Assembly: GCA_026003395.1 (NCBI GenBank)
Contig: BPHE01000016.1
Location: 1-47,153 of the forward strand
Length of the DNA stretch: 47,153 nucleotides
Source: Vicingaceae bacterium
GTDB lineage: Bacteria; Bacteroidota; Bacteroidia; Flavobacteriales_E; Vicingaceae
Direction of reading: 5' to 3'
A model generated the notes under the pieces. It saw nothing but the letters and a program-made list of their open reading frames with translations, did no database searches and was not told the origin of the DNA. Below, piece after piece: positions 17,921 through 25,242 of the stretch (the stretch's first letter is position 1; every line of letters begins with the position of its first letter). Position numbers and translations under genes: made by a program.

Positions 17921-17944
17921 ACTATTCACCGATAAAAATCAAAA
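17921..17944 (+). repeat. transposon-end-like repeat, copy 1 (left of the restriction-modification operon)
   Basis: ACTATTCACCGATAAAAATC begins here. Including the preceding C, it matches copy 2 (20807-20831) at 24 of 25 bases in the same orientation. The inverted copy at 21037-21056 matches 17 of 20 bases. The end lies 5 bases before the dpnM promoter box. Confidence 0.75.
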
Positions 17945-17949
17945 AATTG

Positions 17950-17957
17950 TAAATTTG
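17950..17957 (+). promoter_or_regulatory. putative -7 box of the restriction-modification operon
   Basis: TAAATTTG matches the consensus exactly. It lies 29 bases inside the tip of repeat copy 1. A similar box, TATATTTA, lies 32 bases inside the tip of copy 2 (20840-20847), so it may be part of the element's own end. No good TTG is seen 19 bases upstream. Confidence 0.45.
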
Positions 17958-17987
17958 CTTAACTTATAATGATAAAATTTAAGAAGG

Positions 17988-18911
17988 ATGGCAGAAAGAA
18001 TTGCGAAGCCATTTTTAAAATGGGCCGGAGGAAAAACACAAATTATACATCATATAAGAAAAGTTTTACCAAATTTTATCTATAACGAAAAGTTTACTTA
18101 TATTGAATCGTTTGTGGGTAGTGGTGCTGTTTTGTTTTGGATGCTAAACAACTTTCCAAATCTAAAAAAAGCCGTTATAAATGACATTAATGAAGACCTA
18201 ATAAATACTTACAAAGCAATAGCCTCTAAGCCAAAAGAATTGATCTCGATTCTTGAAATTCTACAATACGAATTTCACATGCTTGAAGGTCGAGATGAAG
18301 AAAAAAAAGAATATTACTATAAAAAAAGAGATCTTTACAATAAAAGACAAGAAGATCCTATCGTACAAGCCGCTTTGTTTATTTTCCTCAATCGCACTTG
18401 TTTCAATGGTCTTTATAGAGTAAACAGTAAAAATCAATTTAATGTGCCAATGGGCAGTTACAAGAGACCAACAATTTGTGATGAGGAAAATATTTTGGCT
18501 GTTAGTCGAGTGTTACAAAAAGTTGATATAATTTGTGGTGACTTTGAAGAAACGCTAAATTATGCGGAAAATAACACGCTGTTTTATTTTGACCCGCCTT
18601 ATAAACCTTTGAGCGAAACATCAAGTTTTAATTCTTATGCAAAAGAAAAGTTTAACGATGCCGATCAAATCAGATTAAGAGATTTTTGTCATAAGCTTGA
18701 TGCTTTAGGTTACACTTGGATTTTGAGTAATTCGGATGTAAAAGGTAAGGATAAGAACGATAATTTTTTTGACGACTTATATTCTGACTTCAATATTCAA
18801 AGAGTAGATGCAAGACGAAGCATTAATGCCAATCCGGAAAAAAGGGGCAAATTGAAAGAGTTATTAATTACCAATTATGTAACAATTCAAGAATATGTCA
18901 GATCAATTTAA
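17988..18911 (+). CDS. dpnM: GATC-specific adenine methyltransferase, DpnM/Dam type
   Basis: This 307-residue class-alpha N6-adenine methyltransferase of the D12 family transfers a methyl group from S-adenosylmethionine to the A of GATC. It carries FLKWAGGKTQII and FVGSGAVLFW (cofactor site) near the N-terminus, a central target-recognition region with LNRTCFNGLYRVN, and the catalytic DPPY near residue 200. It protects the host from the endonuclease encoded next. Its 3' end overlaps that gene by 17 bases. The specificity is inferred from family resemblance and the DpnII-type partner. Confidence 0.94.
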   Translation: MAERIAKPFLKWAGGKTQIIHHIRKVLPNFIYNEKFTYIESFVGSGAVLFWMLNNFPNLKKAVINDINEDLINTYKAIASKPKELISILEILQYEFHMLEGRDEEKKEYYYKKRDLYNKRQEDPIVQAALFIFLNRTCFNGLYRVNSKNQFNVPMGSYKRPTICDEENILAVSRVLQKVDIICGDFEETLNYAENNTLFYFDPPYKPLSETSSFNSYAKEKFNDADQIRLRDFCHKLDALGYTWILSNSDVKGKDKNDNFFDDLYSDFNIQRVDARRSINANPEKRGKLKELLITNYVTIQEYVRSI

Positions 18912-19734
18912 AACCTTCTTGTCGCAGTTATCAGAGACAAATGCTACTCTTGATTATTTCACGGATTTCGATAAAATAAAAACCAACGTAAATAAAATAG
19001 CCATCAAACTAAACCAACTTAATTATTTAATCGGAAAAGCAGATATTAAAAAAGCGATCCATGAACTATATGAAGAAAACCCTAAAGTTTTTGAAGTTTT
19101 AGATATTCTCATTGCTGTTCGCAAAAATAAAAATGCCAAGACCATTAACAACAAAGGCGAAATTGTGACGCTTGATTCTTATTTCACTTCTCCGGAAAGC
19201 ATTTGTGAATTTATTGAAGAAACCGGGTTAGGTGAAATTTTCCGAAATAAAGACATTAAAAACTTAGTTGATTACGTTTTTGGCATAGAAGTTGGGTTAG
19301 ACACAAACGCAAGAAAAAACAGGGGTGGTGAGAATATGTCTAAAGCCGTTTCAATATTTTTCGATAAAGCCAATGTCTTTTATAAAAAAGAAGTGACTAT
19401 AACCGAATTCCCAGAAATAGTGAGTTTGGGTGCAGATGTAAAACGTTTTGATTTTGTGATTAAAACAAAAAAGAAAACATATTTGATTGAAGCCAATTTT
19501 TACAATAGTGGTGGATCAAAACTTAATGAAACCGCCAGATCATATTCTGATCTTGCACAGAAAATCAATCAATACAAAAACTACGAGTTTGTTTGGATTA
19601 CAGACGGGCGGGGGTGGCTTTCGGCCAAGAATAAATTGGAAGAAGCATTCAATATAATTCCGAGTATCTATAATCTTAAAACCCTTGAAAACTTTATTGA
19701 AAAAGTAAGATTAGAAGAAATAGTGAAATTTTAA
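18895..19734 (+). CDS. dpnB: DpnII/MboI-type restriction endonuclease
   Basis: This 279-residue type II endonuclease, expected to cut unmethylated GATC, resembles R.DpnII along its whole length. Shared segments include NYLIG, NLVDYVFGIEVGLDTNARKNRGGE, VKRFDFVIK and LIEANFYNSGGSKLNETARSY, then FVWITDGRGW. The acidic residues in KRFDFVI (near residue 185) and LIEANFY (near 198) fit a PD-(D/E)xK-type active site. It starts within dpnM, so methylase and nuclease are translationally linked. No break or missing segment is visible. Confidence 0.95.
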   Translation: MSDQFKTFLSQLSETNATLDYFTDFDKIKTNVNKIAIKLNQLNYLIGKADIKKAIHELYEENPKVFEVLDILIAVRKNKNAKTINNKGEIVTLDSYFTSPESICEFIEETGLGEIFRNKDIKNLVDYVFGIEVGLDTNARKNRGGENMSKAVSIFFDKANVFYKKEVTITEFPEIVSLGADVKRFDFVIKTKKKTYLIEANFYNSGGSKLNETARSYSDLAQKINQYKNYEFVWITDGRGWLSAKNKLEEAFNIIPSIYNLKTLENFIEKVRLEEIVKF

Positions 19735-19736
19735 AT

Positions 19737-19851
19737 ATGCCAGCAAAAGAAGCTGCATAGTTTAGTTACGGCAAAAAGTGGAAAGAGTTAGATTCAATAA
19801 TGAGGTCTTATGGATTTTGAACAAATGACACTAAATAATTTAAAAAGATAA
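19737..19851 (+). other. intergenic stretch with small broken frames between dpnB and dpnA
   Basis: An ATG at 19737 opens MPAKEAA, then a TAG, then stays open in the same frame as FSYGKKWKELDSIMRSYGF. A second short frame begins at 19810 (MDFEQMTLNNLKR), and its stop directly touches the dpnA ATG. It may be the relic of a small gene or simply leader sequence. No function is recognised. Confidence 0.3.
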
Positions 19852-20757
19852 ATGCTTGTGCCTTATTTCAAATCTGAAGACAAAAACTTTTATCTCCTTA
19901 AAGGAGATACCATGGAGATTTTACCTCAGTTTGATCATAAATTCGATATGATTTTTGCCGACCCACCTTATTTCTTGTCTAATGACGGTCTGTCTGTTCA
20001 AAACGGACAAATCGTAAGTGTGAATAAGGGCAGCTGGGACAGATCTCACGGCTTTAAATTCATAAACGAATTCAATCGCAAATGGCTTTCATTGGTTCGT
20101 AAAAAAATGAAAGATGATGCAACTATTTGGATAAGCGGAACTATGCACAATATTTTTTCAATTGGCCAAGTTTTGATAGAATTAGACTTTAAAATTTTAA
20201 ATATCATCACCTGGGAAAAGACCAATCCTCCGCCAAATTTTTCGTGCCGATATTTTACCCATTCATCCGAGCAGATTATTTGGGCAAGAAAATCGGCCAA
20301 AGTTCCTCATTACTTCAATTATGATTTAATGAAACAACTTAATGGAGGAAAACAAATGAAAGATGTTTGGAAACTTCCTGCAATCGCACCATGGGAAAAA
20401 ACTTGTGGCAAACACCCAACACAAAAACCGCTTTCGCTTCTGACAAGAATAATTTTGGCTTCAACAAAACCAAATGCTTGGATTTTAGACCCATTTACAG
20501 GTAGTTCTACAACCGGTATTGCAGCAAACCTTCTAAACAGACGATTTTTAGGGATTGACCAAGAAGAAGAATTTTTAATAATTTCTAAAAATAGAAAACT
20601 TGAAATTGAGAACCCAAGAACGGCTGCTACATTTAGGCAGAAGATTGGTGGTTTCAACAACTCTAAAGAACTTGAAATATTTTTGATGAAAGAACCAATA
20701 GAAGAATATAAAACAGAACTAAACTTAATGTTAAAGAAAAAGAGTGACTCACAATAG
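19852..20757 (+). CDS. dpnA: second GATC methyltransferase, DpnA/M2.DpnII type
   Basis: This 301-residue class-beta DNA methyltransferase has the catalytic motif FADPPYFLSNDG first (near residue 36) and the cofactor motif WILDPFTGSSTTGIAA last (near residue 222). Between them lie TWEKTNPPPNFSCRYFTHS and GKHPTQKP, both typical of DpnA. In Streptococcus pneumoniae DpnA methylates GATC in single-stranded as well as double-stranded DNA, protecting incoming DNA during transformation. A second methylase of this class is the rule in DpnII and MboI systems. The ATG directly follows a stop codon in another frame. Confidence 0.94.
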   Translation: MLVPYFKSEDKNFYLLKGDTMEILPQFDHKFDMIFADPPYFLSNDGLSVQNGQIVSVNKGSWDRSHGFKFINEFNRKWLSLVRKKMKDDATIWISGTMHNIFSIGQVLIELDFKILNIITWEKTNPPPNFSCRYFTHSSEQIIWARKSAKVPHYFNYDLMKQLNGGKQMKDVWKLPAIAPWEKTCGKHPTQKPLSLLTRIILASTKPNAWILDPFTGSSTTGIAANLLNRRFLGIDQEEEFLIISKNRKLEIENPRTAATFRQKIGGFNNSKELEIFLMKEPIEEYKTELNLMLKKKSDSQ

Positions 20758-20806
20758 AATATAATAGAATATTAGGAGAAATAGCGGGTTGTGTGATAAT
20801 TTAATT

Positions 20807-20831
20807 CACTATTCTCCGATAAAAATCAAAA
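20807..20831 (+). repeat. transposon-end-like repeat, copy 2 (right of the restriction-modification operon)
   Basis: ACTATTCTCCGATAAAAATC starts at 20808. It is a direct repeat of copy 1 (24 of 25 bases) and forms an inverted pair with copy 3 (18 of 20 bases). Confidence 0.8.
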
Positions 20832-21056
20832 GTGGTAATTATATTTATCGAAAGTATTGTTCTTATGGAGATTGTTTTTAATGTAAGCCCCTCTTTTATT
20901 CTCTTTTTTTAATCAACTATTTAATGAAGCTCACAGTTGGGTGGTTGGTTTTCTTTTATCCAATCTTACTTAGGAATTTCAAGAAACTTGATTAAATGTT
21001 TGTAGCGGAACAAATGTAATCTGTAGAAACTTTCAAGGTTTTTATCGGACAATAGT
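20808..21056. mobile_element. candidate miniature inverted-repeat element (249 bases)
   Basis: The segment begins ACTATTCTCCGATAAAAA and ends TTTTTATCGGACAATAGT, terminal inverted repeats matching at 17 of 18 bases. It holds no intact gene. On the minus strand a short open stretch reading FRYKHLIKFLEIPK ends at a TAA and could be a transposase remnant, but I do not recognise it. No convincing target-site duplication is seen at the borders. Together with copy 1 at 17921 it brackets the restriction-modification genes. This segment accounts for most of the 367-base gene-free stretch from 20758 to 21124. Confidence 0.6.
21037..21056 (-). repeat. transposon-end-like repeat, copy 3 (inverted)
   Basis: On the minus strand this reads ACTATTGTCCGATAAAAACC. 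It is the inverted partner of copies 1 and 2. It ends 3 bases before the TTG box of the next gene's promoter. Confidence 0.75.
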
Positions 21057-21059
21057 TGT

Positions 21060-21089
21060 TTGGAAATAAAAACTTTTTCTTTATTATTG
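21060..21089 (+). promoter_or_regulatory. promoter of the secreted repeat protein gene
   Basis: TTG (21060-21062, preceded by T), a 19-base spacer and TATTATTG (21082-21089) match the consensus in all but one base. The ATG follows at 21125. Confidence 0.5.
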
Positions 21090-21124
21090 CAAATATTATG
21101 TGCAACTTAATAGAAAAAACGATT

Positions 21125-22495
21125 ATGAAAAAAGCTTTATTTTTTTGTGGTGCATTAGTTTTTAATGCATTTGTTTCTAATGCTCAAAGTTGGCAATTTG
21201 TTGGAAATCCCGGCTTTTCTTTGGTAGGGGTGAGCTCTTTGGATATGGAATTTGACAATAATGGCACACCGTATGTGGCTTATATTGAAAATATTTCAAC
21301 CAGAGCTGTCGTAAGAAAGTTTGATGGCAATGATTGGGTATTGGTGGGTGACTCTGCATTTTCTCCTGTATCGGCGGCTTATATTTCATTGGCGTTCAAT
21401 AGTGCCGGTGTTCCTTATGTTGCCTATTCCGATGGAAGCAATTCGGGCAAATTAAATGTAATGAAATTTAATGGCACCAATTGGGTCTATGTGGGTATAG
21501 CAGGAGTATCTGCCGGTGCTGTAGAATTTGTCGATCTGGCATTTAACAGCAATGATGAACCATATGTAGTTTTTAAAGATTGGGCAAATGGAGAAAAAGC
21601 CACAGTTCTAAAACATAATGGCACAATGTGGGTGAATGTCGGGAATCCGGGTTTTTCAGTCGGACAATCGAGATATAATAAAATAGTTATTGATACAAAC
21701 GATGTTCCTTATGTGGGATTTAGCGATTTAAGTTTTGGTGCAAAAGCGTCGGTGATGAAATTCGATGGCAATAATTGGGTGTTTGTGGTTGATACAACCA
21801 TATCAAACGGCACTGTGTATGATATCTCTATGAATGTTGATAACTCCAACGAAATAATGATTGCTTACATGGAGCCGGCTGCCGGTGGTAAGGCTGTAGT
21901 GAAAAAACTTTCCGGAAATACTTGGACGGATGTAGGAACATATGGGGTGTCTAATGGGCAAGTTTATTATACTTCTTTGGCAATTGACAATAATAATCAT
22001 CCCTTGGTAGGGTTTGCAGATGCAACTGTGAATACAAAATCTACAGTTTTGAAATACGACGGCAACAACTGGCAGGCTGTAGGTAATGCAGGATTTTCCA
22101 ACGGTACATCGCATTTTGTAAAACTTGCCGTTAGTCCAAACAACGATTATTACCTTGCCTTTGCCGATGATTCAAATAGTGTGATGAAGTCCTTGTCAGT
22201 TATGCGTTACGGTTATCCTGCGAGTATTGACAACATTTTGCAACATACTGGAAAATTGCAAGTTTATCCCAATCCTGCAAAAGATTTTGTAATGATTGAT
22301 TTACCCAACCCGTCTTCAATAATAAATGTAAAAATTATTGATTCCAAAGGGGGCCTTGTTAGCGAAATAAAAAGCATTGAAAATAACAAATTAGAACTTA
22401 ATATAGAAGAACTTCCTGAAGGAATTTATTTTGTTTTTGTCAATCAAAAGGATGCGACACAGCATGTTTGTAAATTTCTAAAAATAAGTCAATAG
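21125..22495 (+). CDS. secreted seven-repeat (probable beta-propeller) protein with type IX sorting domain
   Basis: This 456-residue exported protein has a signal peptide over residues 1-20 (cleavage after SNA). Seven imperfect repeats of about 47-50 residues follow, each with the pattern DGNNWVxVGxxGFSxG, then a strand SLAFDxNNxPYVAF and KAxVxKF. Seven units of this size suggest a seven-bladed beta-propeller. The C-terminal domain (about residues 375-456) starts LQVYPNPAKDFVMIDLP and ends VCKFLKISQ, the type A sorting signal that sends proteins through the type IX system to the cell surface. Ligand or enzymatic role is unknown. An in-frame ATG at 21056 would spoil the signal peptide, so 21125 is preferred. 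Confidence 0.88.
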   Translation: MKKALFFCGALVFNAFVSNAQSWQFVGNPGFSLVGVSSLDMEFDNNGTPYVAYIENISTRAVVRKFDGNDWVLVGDSAFSPVSAAYISLAFNSAGVPYVAYSDGSNSGKLNVMKFNGTNWVYVGIAGVSAGAVEFVDLAFNSNDEPYVVFKDWANGEKATVLKHNGTMWVNVGNPGFSVGQSRYNKIVIDTNDVPYVGFSDLSFGAKASVMKFDGNNWVFVVDTTISNGTVYDISMNVDNSNEIMIAYMEPAAGGKAVVKKLSGNTWTDVGTYGVSNGQVYYTSLAIDNNNHPLVGFADATVNTKSTVLKYDGNNWQAVGNAGFSNGTSHFVKLAVSPNNDYYLAFADDSNSVMKSLSVMRYGYPASIDNILQHTGKLQVYPNPAKDFVMIDLPNPSSIINVKIIDSKGGLVSEIKSIENNKLELNIEELPEGIYFVFVNQKDATQHVCKFLKISQ

Positions 22496-22510
22496 TTTTT
22501 TTGTTGTTTT

Positions 22511-22553
22511 AAAGGACTTTTGGGGTATAAATTTTAATTGCCTCAAAAACTTT
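22511..22553. terminator. hairpin between convergent genes
   Basis: AAAG-GAC-TTTTGGGG (22511-22525) pairs with CCTCAAAA-A-CTTT (22541-22553), with one G-U pair and a small internal loop. TTTATATTTATTTTT-like sequence follows on the plus strand. It can terminate the secreted-protein gene and perhaps also the opposite gene. Confidence 0.5.
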
Positions 22554-22562
22554 CTTTTATAT

Positions 22563-23699
22563 TTATTTTTCTACACGTTTTCTACAAGACAGACGTATGT
22601 TGCGTTCTTCCAAATAGTGTAAGATAAAATCATATGCGTCGGTATTTTGCCCCAGCACTTCAGGAGCAATCACTCCCGTTTGGTTGATTTTATTTTTTAC
22701 CAAAAGATGAAGAGCCGCGGCACAGGTAAAACCGGTTGTTCTTGACATAGAAGAAAATCCGGTATTGCGATCGCGTTGGTCGTAGAGAAAATATTCATAA
22801 GTTACTTTGGAATTTTTTTCGTTTTGTGTGATCAATATTTTCATCAAGGTAAATTCATCCTCATCAGGATTTAGTTGCCAATGTTTTCTCAACAAATGTT
22901 CTGTAACAGCTCTGGGAGCAATTTGATGATCTCCAATCATAATTTTATCTTCACTAAACAAACCAGTTATACCGAAAATTTCCATGAGTTGTGCATGTCC
23001 TGGATAGCGCAGTGTTTTTTCTTTCATATTCGGCACATCCAATGTGAAAAGAAGCGAACGCAAACCGTCTGAATTAAAAGCTTCCAACGTGCCAATGCCC
23101 GGAAAAAATACATACTCCCTTTCGCTTAAAGCCGGTTTGATGATTATTTTTCCGTTTTCTTTCATTCTTGCCGGTCTGGTATATTCTTCGATCACATCCG
23201 CCGGTGAAAAAGGCGCCTTGTACTCAAACGGCCATTTTCTCTCTTTAGGCAATCCGCCCACGTAACAGACAAACTCTTCAACTTGTGCTTTTGCATAATG
23301 TTGTCCAAGAATCAGATTGCTTAATCCCGGAGCTACACCTATATCGAATACCACCGTTGACCCATGTTCGATGGCCAATTCGTTTAAATCATTTGCATCT
23401 TCGGAAAAAAAAGAAATATCGGCTATTTTTTTATTCAGTTTGATCAATGCTTTTAGAGCATTGTAGCCAATATTACCGGGCAGGCAATTGACAAAAAATT
23501 CAAAATTTTGGGATACACGTTCCAGTCGTTCAGGGTGGGTTAAATCGCTCTGCAAGGTATCTATGCCCTCCCTTTGTAGGATTTTTAGTGCATCTTGATT
23601 GATATCCGCCACAGTTACATTGTAAAACTTTGAAAGGTCTCTGGCAATGACACTCCCAACCATTCCGGCACCCAAAACCAATACATTGATTTTTTCCAT
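22563..23699 (-). CDS. saccharopine dehydrogenase family protein
   Basis: This 378-residue oxidoreductase starts with the Rossmann motif INVLVLGAGMVGSVIARDL and the acidic end of strand 2 (VTVADIN). It follows the LYS9/saccharopine dehydrogenase layout: FVNCLPGNIGYNALKALI, then VVFDIGVAPGLSNLILG, then a C-terminal catalytic domain with FFPGIGTLEAFNSDGLRSL. Family members form or split saccharopine-like C-N linked amino acids in lysine metabolism, or carboxynorspermidine in polyamine synthesis. The substrate is not determined here. An upstream in-frame start (23756) adds 19 residues without homology; ATG 23699 places the nucleotide-binding fold at the N-terminus. Confidence 0.88.
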   Translation of the reverse strand: MEKINVLVLGAGMVGSVIARDLSKFYNVTVADINQDALKILQREGIDTLQSDLTHPERLERVSQNFEFFVNCLPGNIGYNALKALIKLNKKIADISFFSEDANDLNELAIEHGSTVVFDIGVAPGLSNLILGQHYAKAQVEEFVCYVGGLPKERKWPFEYKAPFSPADVIEEYTRPARMKENGKIIIKPALSEREYVFFPGIGTLEAFNSDGLRSLLFTLDVPNMKEKTLRYPGHAQLMEIFGITGLFSEDKIMIGDHQIAPRAVTEHLLRKHWQLNPDEDEFTLMKILITQNEKNSKVTYEYFLYDQRDRNTGFSSMSRTTGFTCAAALHLLVKNKINQTGVIAPEVLGQNTDAYDFILHYLEERNIRLSCRKRVEK

Positions 23700-23715
23700 A
23701 TTATTCAAATTTTTC

Positions 23716-23743
23716 CGAAAATAGAATTTCTTTAAAACTTCAA
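23716..23743 (-). promoter_or_regulatory. possible promoter of the saccharopine dehydrogenase-like gene
   Basis: On the minus strand TTG (23743-23741), 17 bases and TATTTTCG (23723-23716) resemble the consensus with one mismatch and a short spacer. The ATG is 16 bases further on. Confidence 0.35.
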
Positions 23744-23854
23744 TATTCTTCGACAAAATAATAGAAAAAACCGCTATAATCAGAAAATAAAAAGATTTTT
23801 TTATTTAGAATCGTTATAAATTAAGGGGTACATTAAAATTTTTTCAACAAAAAA

Positions 23855-23884
23855 TTGACAAAATATAACATTCTTTTAAATTTG
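23855..23884 (+). promoter_or_regulatory. promoter of the act-cox respiratory operon
   Basis: TTG (23855-23857), a 19-base spacer and TAAATTTG (23877-23884) match the Bacteroidota consensus exactly. It lies 14 bases before the first possible ATG of actA. No other promoter-like site is evident in the short gaps of the operon. Confidence 0.75.
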
Positions 23885-23898
23885 CTCGCAGTTAATCA

Positions 23899-25218
23899 AT
23901 GCCTATTATAAATGTCTTTATGAGAAATATATTAAAAATCAACGGGTTGCATAGAATTAAGGGGTTAATTCCATTGTTTTTTCTATGTTTTGTGGGGTTG
24001 GGCATACATGCGCAGGATATAGATCAGGCCGCTTTTTCCGAAGGTGAGAAGCTGTTTAAAGCCAATTGCGCATCTTGTCACGTGCCTACTGCCAAAAAGC
24101 TCATCGGGCCCGGTCTTGAAGGCATAACTCAAAAAAGAGATCGCGAATGGCTCTATAAGTGGATAAAAAACTCAACCGAGCTGATCAAATCCGGAGATAA
24201 AGATGCAGTAGCAATTTTTGAAGAGTACAACAAGGTTGTGATGCCTCCACAACCTTTGACCAATGAGCAGATTGACAAGGTTCTTTATTATGTTGAGAAT
24301 TATGCTGTAGCCCAGCAAAAACAAGGGGATAAACCATCAGACCAGCCGACTGCAAATCAAGTTACGGATACGAAAGAAGATTCAAGTGGTTGGTGGATAT
24401 GGATTAGCATCATTGTTCTTATAGCATTAATTATTGCTTTAAAATCGCTTTACTATCATTTGTTAAATCTCAAAAATGCCAAAGAAGGTTTGCCTCAAGT
24501 AGAAGAACCTTCCATTGTTGATGTGGTATTTGCATTAATACGGGAAAACAAAGCCGCCACTACGGTTGTGATTATTTTGATTCTATTGGTTTTGGTTAAA
24601 AAAGGGTGGGATGTATTGTTTAATATTGGCGTTTATCAAGGATATCAGCCGGTTCAGCCCATACAGTTTTCTCACCAGATACATGCAGGCATAAATAAAA
24701 TCGATTGTAATTACTGCCATAGTTCTGCAAGACACAGCAAGCATGCCGGCATACCTTCTGCAAATGTGTGTATGAACTGTCACAAAGTAATTCAAGAAGG
24801 TACGAATACGGGTACCGAAGAAATTGCAAAAATATACAAAGCCGTAGGTTTCGACCCACAAAAAGGCGAATACATCGCAGGTTATGAAGAAAAACCAATC
24901 AAATGGGTTAAAGTGCACAACCTGCCCGATCATGTATTTTTTAGCCATCAACAACATGTTGTAGCCGGGCAGATCGAATGTCAAACTTGTCATGGTCCTG
25001 TTCAAGATTCGTTCACTGTGGCAAAACAATGGGCACCTCTTACCATGAAATGGTGTATTGACTGCCATCGTGAGACCAAAGTACAGGATGCCGGAAATGG
25101 ATATTATGATGAATGGCATGCAAGATTGCCCAAGCATTTAAAAGAAATGTACATGAAAGACGGAAAAATCACTGTAAGCGAAATCGGTGGTTTGGAATGT
25201 GGAAAATGTCATTATTAA
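23899..25218 (+). CDS. actA: alternative complex III subunit A, multihaem cytochrome c (ActA)
   Basis: ActA passes electrons from the iron-sulfur subunit of alternative complex III toward cytochrome c or oxidase. The 439-residue protein has a signal segment (LIPLFFLCFVGLGIHAQ) and an N-terminal class I cytochrome c domain with CASCH and a VVMPP methionine. Two hydrophobic spans follow near residues 165-190 and 215-240. The C-terminal periplasmic domain carries five CxxCH motifs: CNYCH, CMNCH, CQTCH, CIDCH and CGKCH. Six haem sites are therefore predicted. ATG 23920 is an alternative start that gives a more usual signal peptide. It is the first gene of an eight-gene operon. Confidence 0.93.
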   Translation: MPIINVFMRNILKINGLHRIKGLIPLFFLCFVGLGIHAQDIDQAAFSEGEKLFKANCASCHVPTAKKLIGPGLEGITQKRDREWLYKWIKNSTELIKSGDKDAVAIFEEYNKVVMPPQPLTNEQIDKVLYYVENYAVAQQKQGDKPSDQPTANQVTDTKEDSSGWWIWISIIVLIALIIALKSLYYHLLNLKNAKEGLPQVEEPSIVDVVFALIRENKAATTVVIILILLVLVKKGWDVLFNIGVYQGYQPVQPIQFSHQIHAGINKIDCNYCHSSARHSKHAGIPSANVCMNCHKVIQEGTNTGTEEIAKIYKAVGFDPQKGEYIAGYEEKPIKWVKVHNLPDHVFFSHQQHVVAGQIECQTCHGPVQDSFTVAKQWAPLTMKWCIDCHRETKVQDAGNGYYDEWHARLPKHLKEMYMKDGKITVSEIGGLECGKCHY

Positions 25219-25242
25219 TATAAAAAAAGAATTTAATACCTT

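Noticed and set aside
20744-20796. Hairpin terminator after dpnA
   Set aside because: Only CACAA/TTGTG can pair, over a long loop; this is too weak to call.
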